Shown one piece after another: positions 50,005-58,243 of a stretch of 58,243 nt of DNA (position 1 is its first letter; the number at the start of each line of letters is the position of its first letter). The stretch lies in contig NZ_MDSK01000029.1 in the NCBI RefSeq assembly GCF_002940205.1, positions 1-58,243 of the forward strand, written 5' to 3'. Both the position numbers and the translations under genes were made by a program. The stretch is from Xanthomonas arboricola pv. guizotiae. GTDB lineage: Bacteria; Pseudomonadota; Gammaproteobacteria; Xanthomonadales; Xanthomonadaceae. The notes under the pieces were generated by a model. That model was not told the origin of the DNA. It saw only the letters and a program-made list of their open reading frames with translations, and did no database searches.

Positions 50005-50112
50005 TTGCCAATGATATGCCACTTGGATTAATACGTGGTTGCCGGGGGTCCGTGGGGTAAGCTATAAAGGCCTGCTTTCCCGGGCCCCGGGGGAACCAAG
50101 GATGAGCGTTTC

Positions 50113-51156
50113 GTGGCTGCTAAAAAACCTGCAAAAAAGGCCGTAGAGGCCGCCAAGAAGTCCGCCAGACCCGTTGCGAAGAAGGCAGCGGCGCCTGCCG
50201 CTGCAAAACCGGCCGCCAAGCAGGTCAAGCCGGCTGCCAAGCCAGCGGTTGCCAAGAAGGCAGCTGCGAGCAAGACCGCGGCCAAGCCGGCGCCGGTCGC
50301 CAAGACCGCAGCGTCCAAACCCGCGGCCGCCAACCCTGTAAAATCTTCTATCGTCAAGCGTGCTGCCAAGCCGGCGGCGAACAAGGCAGCTCCGGCTGCC
50401 GCCAAACCGGCCGCCAAGCCGGTGGCGCCCAAGTCCGTACCGAAGCCGGCTGCCAAGTCGACTCCGGCCAAGTCAGTCCCGGTCAAGGCTGAAAAGCCCG
50501 CGCCCGCACCGGCCTCCAAGGCCGTCCCTGCGAAGCCGGCAAAGCCTGCGACCCCGTCACTCAAGAATCCCGTGCCCGTTTCGAAATCTTCAGCAAAAAC
50601 GCCAACCAAAACCGAAGCCCCCGCCAAGCCCGCCGCGACCCGTCCGGTCGGCAAGGTGGCCGTGGCCGTGACCTCCAAGCCGGCCAGCCCGACCCCCAAG
50701 ACCAAGTACAAGGTGGTCGAGTACAAGACCGATGAAGCCACCGGTCGTCCGATCCTGCCGCAGGGCTACAAGCCTGCAGCCGATGAGGAGTACATGAGCA
50801 AGCTGCAGCAGGAGTACTTCCGTCAGCGTCTGCAGAGCTGGCGCAACGACCTGATCGAAGAGTCCAAGCAGACCATCGAAAACCTGCGCGAAGAAGTGCG
50901 CGACATCGGCGACGAGGCCGAGCGTGCCACACGCGAGACCGAGAACTCGCTGGAGCTGCGCACTCGCGACCGTCACCGCAAGCTGATCGGCAAGATCGAC
51001 AGCACGCTCAAGCGTCTGGAAGACGGCGACTACGGTTACTGCGTGGACACCGGCGAAGAGATCGGCCTGGACCGGCTGGAAGCGCGCCTGACCGCCGAAC
51101 GCACCATCGACGCCCAGGAGCGTTGGGAGCACCTGCAGAAGCAGCAGGGCGACTGA
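50113..51156 (+). CDS. dksA: DksA-family RNA polymerase-binding protein with long Lys/Ala/Pro N terminus
   Basis: A 347-residue protein. Residues 1 to about 195 are low-complexity KPAA/AKPA repeats resembling histone H1-like or AlgP-like tails; about 215-347 is a complete DksA domain with a coiled coil and the tail GDYGYCVDTGEEIG..RLEAR. Only one of the four zinc-ribbon cysteines remains (C310), and the coiled-coil tip has D267 with E270 where E. coli has Asp-x-x-Asp. It would bind RNA polymerase and may also bind nucleic acid through the basic tail. Start is GTG at 50113; the nearby ATG at 50102 is out of frame. A strong terminator follows. Confidence 0.9.
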   Translation: MAAKKPAKKAVEAAKKSARPVAKKAAAPAAAKPAAKQVKPAAKPAVAKKAAASKTAAKPAPVAKTAASKPAAANPVKSSIVKRAAKPAANKAAPAAAKPAAKPVAPKSVPKPAAKSTPAKSVPVKAEKPAPAPASKAVPAKPAKPATPSLKNPVPVSKSSAKTPTKTEAPAKPAATRPVGKVAVAVTSKPASPTPKTKYKVVEYKTDEATGRPILPQGYKPAADEEYMSKLQQEYFRQRLQSWRNDLIEESKQTIENLREEVRDIGDEAERATRETENSLELRTRDRHRKLIGKIDSTLKRLEDGDYGYCVDTGEEIGLDRLEARLTAERTIDAQERWEHLQKQQGD

Positions 51157-51194
51157 TCGTTCGACAAGGTCCAGGCCTTGTCCGTCGACTGAAA

Positions 51195-51220
51195 GACCCC
51201 GCCATGTGCGGGGTTTTTTT
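51195..51220 (+). terminator. Rho-independent terminator after dksA
   Basis: Seven-base-pair stem ACCCCGC / GCGGGGT with a 5-base loop followed by seven T, 39 bases past the stop codon. Confidence 0.92.
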
Positions 51221-51339
51221 ATGCGCATCGCGCAAGCGCACTGGGCGTTGCGTTTAGCGACACGCCTGGCGCGTGTCGTGTTGCCAGGCAGGCGTCGATT
51301 GGGCGCTGTCGATCAGACCGGCGGGCACTGCCGCAGACC

Positions 51340-52590
51340 TCACTGCAGGTCGCGCAGATCCAGCTTGCGCAGCTTGGGCGCCTTCCAGGCGGTGGTGGCG
51401 ACCACGCCCAGGGTCACGCCGCCGCCGATCACCACCGCCGGCACCAGGCCGACCAGGCGCGCCATCACCCCGTCGTAGAACGCACCCAGCTCGTTGGACG
51501 AGCCGATGAAGATGCCGTTGATCGACGACACCCGGCCGCGCATCGCGTCGGGCGTGGCCAGCTGCAGGATGGTCTGGCGCACCACCACCGACACCCCGTC
51601 GCACATGCCGTAGACCAGCAGGATCGCCGCCGACAGCCAGAAGTGCCGCGACAGGCCGAAGGCGATCGTGCACAGCCCGAAGCCGGCCACCGACAGCATC
51701 AGGATGCGCCCGGCATTGCGCTGCAGCGGGTGCCTTGCCAGCCACACGCCGACCACGATCGAGCCCAGCGCCGGGGCGCCGCGCAAGATGCCCAGGCCTT
51801 CCGGGCCGTAATGCAGGATGTCGTGGATGAAGGCCGGCAGCATCGACACCGCGCCGCCCAGCAGCACCGAGAACATGTCCAGCGCCATCGCGCCCAGCAT
51901 GATCTGGTTGGACAGCACGAACTGCGCGCCTTCGGCGATGCTGCGGAAGATCGGCGCACGCGGGTCTGCGTTGACCGGCTCTCTGACCCGCAGCAGCGCC
52001 AGCGCCAGGATCGCCACCAGCGCCACGCCGGCGGCCACGCCATAGGCCAGGCCCTTGCCGCCCCAGCCGACCAGCACGCCACCCAGCGCCGGGCCGATCA
52101 CCATGCCGGCCTGGAAGGTGACGCTGCCGATGCTGGCGCCGCGGGCGAACGCCTCGCGCGGCAGCGCGCGCGCGAACAGCGCGTTATAGACCGGCGACAG
52201 GAACGAGCGCGCTGCACCGGTCAGCGCGATGGCCGCGTAGATCGGCCACACGCCCTGCACCGGCAGCCAGGCATGGGTGATGGCCAACAGCAGCAACGCG
52301 GTGGCGGCCAGGCCCAGCACCGCGACCATGCCGAGGCGTCGGCGCGGCAGATGATCGACCAGATAGCCGGCAAACGGCGCGATGCAGAAGAACGGCAGGA
52401 TCTCCGCCAGGCCGATCAGCCCGAGCGAGAGCGGATTGCGGGTGATCTCGTAGATATGCCAGCCGACCGTGACCGCGACGACCTGGTACGACAGCATCGC
52501 CGCCACGCGATACAGCAGCACCAGGCCGAAGCCGGGGTGGGCGAGCAGCGTACGCAGCGAGGCGGCAGGCGAGGGCGTCGGCGTGCTCAC
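51340..52590 (-). CDS. MFS transporter, EntS-like exporter group
   Basis: A 416-residue inner-membrane protein with about 12 predicted helices. Features such as LLYRVAAMLSYQVVAVTVGWHIYEIT, the loop GYLVDHLPRRR and ATPDAMRGRVSSIN place it with the MFS_3 / enterobactin-exporter-like drug and siderophore exporters. The start is GTG, overlapping the sufE stop by four bases, so it is co-translated with sufE. The substrate is unknown; co-transcription with sufE hints at iron-related regulation, but that is only a guess. Confidence 0.9.
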   Translation of the reverse strand: MSTPTPSPAASLRTLLAHPGFGLVLLYRVAAMLSYQVVAVTVGWHIYEITRNPLSLGLIGLAEILPFFCIAPFAGYLVDHLPRRRLGMVAVLGLAATALLLLAITHAWLPVQGVWPIYAAIALTGAARSFLSPVYNALFARALPREAFARGASIGSVTFQAGMVIGPALGGVLVGWGGKGLAYGVAAGVALVAILALALLRVREPVNADPRAPIFRSIAEGAQFVLSNQIMLGAMALDMFSVLLGGAVSMLPAFIHDILHYGPEGLGILRGAPALGSIVVGVWLARHPLQRNAGRILMLSVAGFGLCTIAFGLSRHFWLSAAILLVYGMCDGVSVVVRQTILQLATPDAMRGRVSSINGIFIGSSNELGAFYDGVMARLVGLVPAVVIGGGVTLGVVATTAWKAPKLRKLDLRDLQ

Positions 52591-53024
52591 TGCTGGGCGC
52601 GGGCGGTGTCGCGGATAAAGGCCAGCATGGCCGCCACGCCATTGCTGCGGGTCGGCGACAGATGCTTGGCCAGCCCGATGCCGGCGATGTAGTCCGGCTC
52701 GGTGGCCAGGATCTCCTGCGCGCTACGCCCGGAGTACACGCGCAAGGCCAGATAGATCAGCCCGGAGACGATCGCCGAGTCGCTGACGGCGTGGAAGTCC
52801 AGCCGTTCGGCATTGCCTTCCGGCACGATCCACACCATCGACTGGCAGCCATGCAGGCGGTGTTCTTCGGTCTTCCACTGTTCGGGGAAGCTGGGCAGCT
52901 TGCGGCCCAGGTCGATCAGGTACTGGTAGCGCTCGGACCAGTCGCCGAAGAAGGAAAACTCCTCGGCAATGGCGGCCTGTGCGTCGACGGCGGTGGGTTC
53001 AAGCGGGAAGGGGGTGGTGGTCAT
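52587..53024 (-). CDS. sufE: Cysteine desulfuration protein SufE
   Basis: A 145-residue sulphur-transfer protein that accepts persulphide sulphur from a SufS-type desulfurase for Fe-S cluster assembly. The active-site Cys is in HRLHGCQSMVWI, and PEQWKTEEHRLHG and GLAKHLSPTRSNG are family motifs. I use the ATG at 53024; a TTG one codon earlier is possible. sufS is not adjacent, so this is a stand-alone sufE. Confidence 0.94.
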   Translation of the reverse strand: MTTTPFPLEPTAVDAQAAIAEEFSFFGDWSERYQYLIDLGRKLPSFPEQWKTEEHRLHGCQSMVWIVPEGNAERLDFHAVSDSAIVSGLIYLALRVYSGRSAQEILATEPDYIAGIGLAKHLSPTRSNGVAAMLAFIRDTARAQQ

Positions 53025-53050
53025 CAAACATCCAGAATCGTTCGGTCAAA

Positions 53051-53292
53051 GCCCCTCTCCCTCCGGGGCGAGAAGGCGCGGTTTGCGCGCCATTGGCGCG
53101 CGTGCCTTGCAGCGCCCGCGCCGCCAGCGCGGGCCGGGGCGCGGAGCAGGGGTTGGGGCGAGGGTACGTGCGAAGCCTCGCTGGAATTCGATGCGGGTGG
53201 CTTCGCCCATCTCGAAAAAAGCGATGCATGTGGCTGCGCTCGCACCCTCATCCGCCCCTGCGGGGCAGCTTCTCCCGACGGGAGAAGGGAGG
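53051..53292. repeat. Xanthomonas-type palindromic intergenic repeat, copy 2 (expanded)
   Basis: Same outer arms as copy 1 (cccctctccctccgggg .. cttctcccgacgggagaaggg, internal caccctcatccgcccc) but about 110 bases longer, with an extra G+C-rich inverted segment around 53086-53145. It fills the gap between sufE and cysS and ends four bases from the cysS stop codon. Confidence 0.75.
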
Positions 53293-53296
53293 AGAG

Positions 53297-54727
53297 TCAT
53301 GCGCGCTTCCAGCGCACGCCTTGCGGGGTGTCTTCCAGCACGATGCCTTCGTCGGCCAGCTGCGTGCGGATGGCGTCGGCGCGGGCGAAATCCCTGGCTT
53401 TCTTGGCGGCATTGCGTTCTTCGACCAGCGCCGTGATGCGCGCATCGTCGCCGGCGTCGGTGCCGCGCGAGAACCAGGCGGCCGGATCCTGCTGCAGCAA
53501 GCCCAGCGCCTGGCCTGCGCCGAGCAACCGCGACTTCAGCCCGGACAGCGCGGCGGTGCCTACCGACGCTTCGTTGCCTTGAGCAAGCTGGGTGCGCAGC
53601 GCGCGGGCCTCGGAGGCGATGCTGGCGATGACCGACAGCGCAAGCGGGGTGTTGAGGTCGTCGTCGAGCGCGGCTTCCACCTCGTCGGGAATCGTGGCCG
53701 GTTGCGCAGGGGCGATCCCGGCAGCGTGTTCGGCCGCGGCCAGGTCGCGCAAGGTGCCGTATAGCCGGTCCAGCGTGTGCTTGGCCTGGTCGATCAGGCC
53801 GTCGGACCAGTCCAGCGGCTGCCGGTAATGCGCGCTCAGCAGCGCGTAGCGCAGCGCCTCGGGCGGGTGGCGGGCGATCAGGTCGTGCACGGTCTCGATG
53901 TTGCCCAGCGACTTGCTCATCTTGGCGCCGCTGAAGTTGAGCATGCCGTTGTGCAGCCAGAACCGCGCGAAGGTGGCTCCGCCATGCGCGCATTCGCTCT
54001 GCGCGATCTCGTTCTCGTGATGCGGGAACTGCAGGTCCACGCCGCCGGCATGGATGTCGATGGTCGGGCCCAGGTGCGCGGCAGCCATCGCCGAGCATTC
54101 GATATGCCAGCCCGGGCGGCCGCGGCCCCAGGGCGAGTCCCAGCCGGGCAACTCGTCGCTGGAAGGCTTCCACAGCACGAAGTCGCCGGGGTCGCGCTTG
54201 TACGGTGCCACGTCCACGCGCGCGCCGGCCAGCATCTCGTCCGGATCGCGGCGCGAGAGCTTGCCGTAGTGCGCAAAGCTGGTCACCGCGAACAGCACAT
54301 GGCCTTCGGCGGCATAGGCATGCCCGTTGGCAATCAATTGCTCGATCATCGCCACGATCTGCGGGATATGCGCGGTCGCTTCCGGTTCGATGTCCGGCGG
54401 CTGCACGCCGAGCGCGGCCATGTCCTGGCGGTAGATCGCGGCGAAGCGGTCGGTGATGGTCGAGATCGGCACGCCCTGCGCCTGCGCGGTGGCGTTGATC
54501 TTGTCGTCCACGTCGGTGATGTTGCGCGCGTAGCGCAGCGCGCCATAGCGCCGGCGCAGCAAGGCGGCGAGCACATCGAACACGACCGGGCCGCGGGCGT
54601 TGCCGATATGCGCGTAGTTGTAGACAGTGGGGCCGCACACATACAGGGTGGGGCTGGACGGATCGAGCGGTGCGAACGGCTCGACCCGCCGCGTCAGGTT
54701 GTTGTGCAGGCGCAGGCTCATCGGCAT
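53297..54727 (-). CDS. cysS: Cysteinyl-tRNA synthetase
   Basis: A 476-residue class I synthetase charging tRNA-Cys. The zinc/HIGH region reads [17 protein letters not shown], later zinc ligands are in WHIECSAMA and [10 protein letters not shown], and the KMSKS loop is [10 protein letters not shown]. The C-terminal helical anticodon-binding part runs from about 350. Length is normal. Either ATG (54727 or 54721) could start it; the second (MSLRLHNN) resembles homologues. It is convergent with nothing and transcribed toward sufE across the repeat. Confidence 0.96.
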   Translation of the reverse strand: MPMSLRLHNNLTRRVEPFAPLDPSSPTLYVCGPTVYNYAHIGNARGPVVFDVLAALLRRRYGALRYARNITDVDDKINATAQAQGVPISTITDRFAAIYRQDMAALGVQPPDIEPEATAHIPQIVAMIEQLIANGHAYAAEGHVLFAVTSFAHYGKLSRRDPDEMLAGARVDVAPYKRDPGDFVLWKPSSDELPGWDSPWGRGRPGWHIECSAMAAAHLGPTIDIHAGGVDLQFPHHENEIAQSECAHGGATFARFWLHNGMLNFSGAKMSKSLGNIETVHDLIARHPPEALRYALLSAHYRQPLDWSDGLIDQAKHTLDRLYGTLRDLAAAEHAAGIAPAQPATIPDEVEAALDDDLNTPLALSVIASIASEARALRTQLAQGNEASVGTAALSGLKSRLLGAGQALGLLQQDPAAWFSRGTDAGDDARITALVEERNAAKKARDFARADAIRTQLADEGIVLEDTPQGVRWKRA

Positions 54728-54886
54728 CTGAGAAAGGATAACCGGGCGATTCTAGCCGGTCGCGGCGGTGTGGCGAACCAACCGCCTGTCCGCAGCGGCG
54801 CCGGTGACCGGATGGGCTGCGTTCAGCCCAGGGGATCGCAAGCTCCATACACTTACGTATTGCCTGGCTGCGCCCTCCTGGTACTG

Positions 54887-55405
54887 ATGCGACCTTCCCC
54901 GTTCTTCCTGTTGCTCTGTGTGTTCGCCTGGCAGGCATCGTCAGCACACGCGGCAGAAACCGATCCCAAGAACCGGGTAGTGGTGATCGAGAACGTGAAG
55001 CTGGATTACGCGCAGGTGCTCAATGTCGAGCCGGTCTACCAGACCCTGCGCGCCACCCGCATGGAAGAACAGTGCGAAGCCGAGCCGGTCGCGCCGGTGG
55101 CAACGGCACCGGTCGAGGACGAGGGCCGCATCAACCGGATGGTGGATTCGGTCAAGGAGATGTTCTCCCGCCGTCCCGAGCCGGCGTCCGTCCCAATGGC
55201 GGTGCCGCCGACCAGCACGCGGCGCAACTGCCGGGTGGTGGAAGTGCCGCGCGAGTTCCGGCGGCCGATCGCCTTCGACGTGGATTATGTCTACAAGGGC
55301 ACCAAGTACCGTTCGCGGCTGCCGGAAGACCCGGGCAACCGGCTGCGCATCCGCGTCTCGGTCACCCCCTACATCCCTGACGCCATCGTCGCACCGCCGC
55401 GCTGA
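54887..55405 (+). CDS. Small exported protein of unknown function, UmoD-like
   Basis: A 172-residue protein with a signal peptide (MRPSPFFLLLCVFAWQA, cut near AHAAE about 23). Two conserved segments stand out: ENVKLDYAQVLNVEPVYQ and the C-terminal FDVDYVYKGTKYRSRLPEDP with a closing RVSVTPYIP. This pair occurs in short exported proteins of Xanthomonadaceae, often with a glycine-zipper membrane segment between them; here that segment is absent and replaced by a polar linker. Its function is unknown. It is divergent from cysS. Confidence 0.75.
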   Translation: MRPSPFFLLLCVFAWQASSAHAAETDPKNRVVVIENVKLDYAQVLNVEPVYQTLRATRMEEQCEAEPVAPVATAPVEDEGRINRMVDSVKEMFSRRPEPASVPMAVPPTSTRRNCRVVEVPREFRRPIAFDVDYVYKGTKYRSRLPEDPGNRLRIRVSVTPYIPDAIVAPPR

Positions 55406-55585
55406 GCCGCGCGGCGGTTGCGCCGTGCCCGCATGCATGCGAGGATTCGCGCCCTATGTACGCAAACGCCTTTCAGCACGACACCAGCGCCGCCCGGATG
55501 GCCTCCGGCATGACCTCGCGTGCCCGCCGACCGGAATCCCACATTTTCGGTGGGTGACCGGAGCGTTTTGCTGTTCCGCCGTTGA

Positions 55586-55612
55586 AAACCCAGCCCGCAG
55601 GCTGGGTTTTTT
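55586..55612 (+). terminator. Rho-independent terminator between the small exported protein and argF'
   Basis: Nine-base-pair stem (AACCCAGCC / GGCTGGGTT, 4-base loop) followed by TTTTTT overlapping the arm, 180 bases after the preceding stop and 106 bases before the argF' ATG. It may close the upstream gene or act as an attenuator in the argF' leader. Confidence 0.8.
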
Positions 55613-55717
55613 CGTTTTGACGTCACAAAAGTTTCAACCGCAAGAAACGCGCATGTCGCGCACCCCGTCGCTCCTGGCGGACCACGCAGCAGAAGCACGC
55701 AGCACAAGGATCGATCG

Positions 55718-56734
55718 ATGTCACTGAAGCACTTCTTGAACACCCAGGACTGGAGCCGCGCCGAACTGGACGCGCTGTTGACCCAGGCCGCGTTGTTCAA
55801 ACGCAACAAGCTGGGAAGCGAGCTGAAGGGCAAGTCGATCGCGCTGGTGTTCTTCAACCCGTCCATGCGCACCCGCACCAGCTTCGAACTGGGCGCGTTC
55901 CAGCTGGGCGGGCATGCAGTGGTGCTGCAGCCGGGCAAGGACGCCTGGCCGATCGAATTCAATCTGGGCACGGTCATGGACGGCGACACCGAAGAGCACA
56001 TCGCCGAAGTGGCGCGGGTGCTGGGCCGCTATGTCGACCTGATCGGCGTGCGCGCGTTCCCGAAGTTCGTCGACTGGTCCAAGGACCGCGAGGACCAGGT
56101 GCTCAGGAGCTTCGCCAGGTATTCGCCGGTGCCGGTGATCAACATGGAGACCATCACCCACCCGTGCCAGGAGCTGGCGCACGCGATGGCGTTGCAGGAA
56201 CACTTCGGTACCCAGGATCTGCGCGGCAAGAAGTACGTGCTGACCTGGACCTATCATCCCAAGCCGTTGAACACCGCGGTGGCCAATTCCGCGCTGACCA
56301 TCGCCACCCGCATGGGCATGGACGTGACCCTGCTGTGCCCGACGCCGGACTACATCCTGGACCCGCGCTACATGGACTGGGCGGCGCAGAACGTGGCCGA
56401 AAGCGGCGGCTCGCTGCAGGTCAGCCACGACATCGACAGCGCCTACGCCGGTGCCGACGTGGTGTATGCCAAGAGCTGGGGCGCGTTGCCGTTCTTCGGC
56501 AACTGGGAGCCGGAAAAGCCGATCCGCGACCAGTACCAGCACTTCATCGTCGACGAACGCAAGATGGCGCTGACCAACAACGGCGTGTTCTCGCACTGCC
56601 TGCCGCTGCGTCGCAACGTCAAGGCCACCGACGCGGTAATGGATTCGCCCAACTGCATCGCCATCGATGAAGCCGAAAATCGCCTGCATGTGCAGAAGGC
56701 GATCATGGCTGCCCTCGTAAGCGGGAATCGGTAA
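55718..56734 (+). CDS. argF': N-acetylornithine carbamoyltransferase
   Basis: A 338-residue transcarbamylase that makes N-acetylcitrulline in the acetylated arginine route of xanthomonads. Carbamoyl-phosphate motif SMRTRT (49-54), HPCQ (148-151) and HCLP (293-296) are present, as are E92 and K302; E92 governs acetyl-substrate choice and K302 is the lysine found carboxylated in the X. campestris enzyme. AAGGA seven bases upstream sets the start. The final codons (VSGNR) are supplied by an intergenic repeat. argG follows 64 bases later. Confidence 0.97.
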   Translation: MSLKHFLNTQDWSRAELDALLTQAALFKRNKLGSELKGKSIALVFFNPSMRTRTSFELGAFQLGGHAVVLQPGKDAWPIEFNLGTVMDGDTEEHIAEVARVLGRYVDLIGVRAFPKFVDWSKDREDQVLRSFARYSPVPVINMETITHPCQELAHAMALQEHFGTQDLRGKKYVLTWTYHPKPLNTAVANSALTIATRMGMDVTLLCPTPDYILDPRYMDWAAQNVAESGGSLQVSHDIDSAYAGADVVYAKSWGALPFFGNWEPEKPIRDQYQHFIVDERKMALTNNGVFSHCLPLRRNVKATDAVMDSPNCIAIDEAENRLHVQKAIMAALVSGNR

Positions 56735-56845
56735 TCGGGAATAGAGAATCGCAACAGCAAGAACGTTGATCCCACTTTTACGTACCAAGGAAACAATGAT
56801 GAGCACTGCTTCCACCATTCCCGATTCCCAACTCCCGATTCCCGG
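56724..56845. repeat. Inverted pair of 'gattcccgattccc' repeats straddling the argF'-argG junction
   Basis: The left arm (56724-56748, cgggaatcggtaatcgggaa) and the right arm (56815-56843, attcccgattcccaactccc) are near reverse complements. The left arm encodes the last residues of argF', the right arm encodes argG residues about 6-15. In mRNA they can pair around the argG ribosome site at 56787-56792. Confidence 0.8.
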
Positions 56846-58037
56846 CAGCAAGAAGGACATCGTCCTGGCGTTCTCCGGTGGCCTGGACACCAGCTTCTGC
56901 ATTCCGTATCTGCAGGCGCAGGGCTATGCGGTGCACACCGTGTTTGCCGATACCGGCGGGGTGGATGCCGAGGAGCGTGATTTCATCGAAAAACGTGCGG
57001 CCGAACTCGGTGCCGCCAGCCATGTCACCGTCGATGGCGGCCCGGCGATCTGGCAGGGCTTCGTCAAGCCGTTCGTGTGGGCGGGCGAGGGCTATCAGGG
57101 CCAGTATCCGTTGCTGGTGTCCGACCGTTACCTGATCGTCGACGCCGCGCTCAAGCGCGCCGGGGAACTGGGCACGCGCAGCATCGCGCACGGTTGCACC
57201 GGCATGGGCAACGACCAGGTGCGTTTCGACCTGGCAGTGAAGGCACTGGGCGATTACCAGATCGTGGCGCCGATCCGCGAGATCCAGAAAGAGCACACCC
57301 AGACCCGTGCCTACGAGCAGAAATACCTGGAAGAGCGCGGCTTCGGCGTGCGCGCCAAGCAGCAGGCCTACACCATCAACGAGAACCTGCTCGGGCTGAC
57401 CATGTCCGGCGGCGAGATCGACCGTTGGGAAGCGCCGGGCGAGGGTGCGCGCGGCTGGTGCGCGCCGCGCAGCGAGTGGCCGGTCGAGCCGCTGACCGTC
57501 ACCCTGAAGTTCGTCGAAGGCGAGGCCGTTGAACTCGACGGCAAGGCGCTGCCGGGCGAGCAGATCCTGGCCCAGCTCAACAAGCTGTTCGCGCCCTACG
57601 GCGTGGGCCGTGGCGTGTACACCGGCGATACCGTGATCGGTTTGAAGGGCCGCATCGTGTTCGAAGCGCCCGGCCTGATCTCGCTGCTGAGCGCGCACCG
57701 CGCGCTGGAAGATGCGGTGCTGACCAAACAGCAGAACCGCTTCAAGCCGGACGTGGCGCGCAAGTGGGTGGAGCTGGTGTACGAAGGCTTCTACCACGAC
57801 CCGCTCAAGACCGATATCGAGGCCTTCCTGAAGTCCTCGCAGGCCAAGGTCAACGGCGAGGTGACGCTGGAAACCCGCGGCGGCCGGGTCGATGCGGTGG
57901 CGGTGCGTTCGCCGCACCTGCTCAACACCAAGGGCGCGACCTACGCGCAGTCGGCCGACTGGGGCGTGGAGGAAGCGGAAGGCTTCATCAAGCTGTTCGG
58001 GATGAGCTCGACGCTGTACGCACAGGTCAACCGCTAA
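56799..58037 (+). CDS. argG: Argininosuccinate synthase
   Basis: A 412-residue ATP-dependent enzyme joining citrulline and aspartate. The PP-loop is [14 protein letters not shown], and other family motifs are [23 protein letters not shown] and [10 protein letters not shown]. Two adjacent ATGs exist (56796, 56799); AAGGA is better spaced from the second. Homologues begin close to [11 protein letters not shown]; here about 15 extra residues ([10 protein letters not shown]) come from an intergenic repeat. It is in the same direction as argF' and probably co-transcribed. Confidence 0.96.
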   Translation: MSTASTIPDSQLPIPGSKKDIVLAFSGGLDTSFCIPYLQAQGYAVHTVFADTGGVDAEERDFIEKRAAELGAASHVTVDGGPAIWQGFVKPFVWAGEGYQGQYPLLVSDRYLIVDAALKRAGELGTRSIAHGCTGMGNDQVRFDLAVKALGDYQIVAPIREIQKEHTQTRAYEQKYLEERGFGVRAKQQAYTINENLLGLTMSGGEIDRWEAPGEGARGWCAPRSEWPVEPLTVTLKFVEGEAVELDGKALPGEQILAQLNKLFAPYGVGRGVYTGDTVIGLKGRIVFEAPGLISLLSAHRALEDAVLTKQQNRFKPDVARKWVELVYEGFYHDPLKTDIEAFLKSSQAKVNGEVTLETRGGRVDAVAVRSPHLLNTKGATYAQSADWGVEEAEGFIKLFGMSSTLYAQVNR

Positions 58038-58064
58038 GGCGGCCACTGCGCCGGCAGGCGATGT

Positions 58065-58243
58065 TCCTTCTCCCGCAGGCGGGAGAAGGGCTGGATGGGT
58101 GTTGGAAAGACCAAACTGCTCGACAACACGCTGACGCATCGTCCTTCTCCCGCGTGCGGGAGAAGGTGGCGCATAGCGCCGGATGAGGGCGACCTGCCGC
58201 ATGCCCCCATCCGCCCTGTCGGGCACCTTCCCCCGCAGGCGGG
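58065..58243. repeat. Xanthomonas-type palindromic intergenic repeats, copy 3 (cut by window end)
   Basis: Two units follow argG. One is a simple hairpin (ccttctcccgcaggcgggagaagg, 58068-58090, read in part), which may stop argG transcription. The other is a larger unit from 58143 with catccgccctgtcgggcac, running to the last base. The second unit is truncated by the window edge. Confidence 0.75.

Noticed and set aside
55586..55717. Arginine leader-peptide attenuator before argF'
   Set aside because: The hairpin with a T-run is real, but I see no short reading frame rich in Arg codons before it, so a plain terminator is the simpler reading.

Overview
The window is chromosomal DNA of a Xanthomonas (Lysobacterales, plant-associated). 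The clearest marker is the argF' gene at 55718-56734. It encodes the N-acetylornithine carbamoyltransferase that xanthomonads use instead of ornithine carbamoyltransferase. Other pointers are the flavin-binding general stress protein, a long TonB-dependent receptor, a family-1 pectate lyase, IS5- and IS1595-family elements, and several copies of GC-rich intergenic repeats typical of the genus. I would place it near X. citri / X. axonopodis / X. campestris, but the sequence alone does not fix the species.

379-29375 (all minus strand) is a chemotaxis and motility block. Eight methyl-accepting chemotaxis proteins (MCP1-MCP8 from left to right) lie head to tail, with a small free-standing secreted helical protein between MCP7 and MCP8. 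To their right, transcribed in the same direction, is motA(C)-motB(D)-parA(ParC-like)-cheW-domain gene (ParP-like)-STAS-cheY-cheA. Each MCP, the orphan secreted protein and motA is preceded by a match to the flagellar sigma-28 (FliA) promoter. The general form is TCAA-N15-GCCGnTAn. This predicts that receptors, kinase, response regulator, stator and the array-positioning pair are expressed together with late flagellar genes. Five of the eight MCPs end in a WQEF-like pentapeptide that would tether CheR/CheB. Seven of them appear to carry a chain of HAMP-like modules between the second membrane helix and the signalling hairpin. Several receptors share blocks that are almost identical in DNA, which suggests gene conversion.

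29376-34268 holds a small secreted protein of unknown function and a TonB-dependent outer-membrane receptor. 34444-41396 is an accessory stretch, visibly richer in A+T than its surroundings. It contains a secreted von Willebrand A/PPC-type protein, an unrecognised protein, an IS5-family element with a frameshifted transposase, an IS1595-family element, a secreted pectate lyase with a TTG start, and a secreted trypsin-fold protease homologue whose catalytic His is replaced by Arg.

41827-47325 has a general stress protein, a metallo-beta-lactamase-fold hydrolase, a small conserved protein, and an overlapping minus-strand operon for ethanolamine uptake and deamination (eat-eutB-eutC). 47544-50004 is an overlapping minus-strand run yidD-dihydroorotase-M23 peptidase. 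50113-51156 is a DksA-family protein with a very long Lys/Ala/Pro tail and only one of the four zinc cysteines. 51340-54727 (minus) has an MFS exporter, sufE and cysS. 54887-58037 (plus) has a small secreted protein, argF' and argG. An inverted intergenic repeat of 'gattcccgattccc' type has been built into the end of argF' and the start of argG. Three copies of a larger palindromic intergenic repeat lie at 22639-22768, 53051-53292 and 58065-58243.
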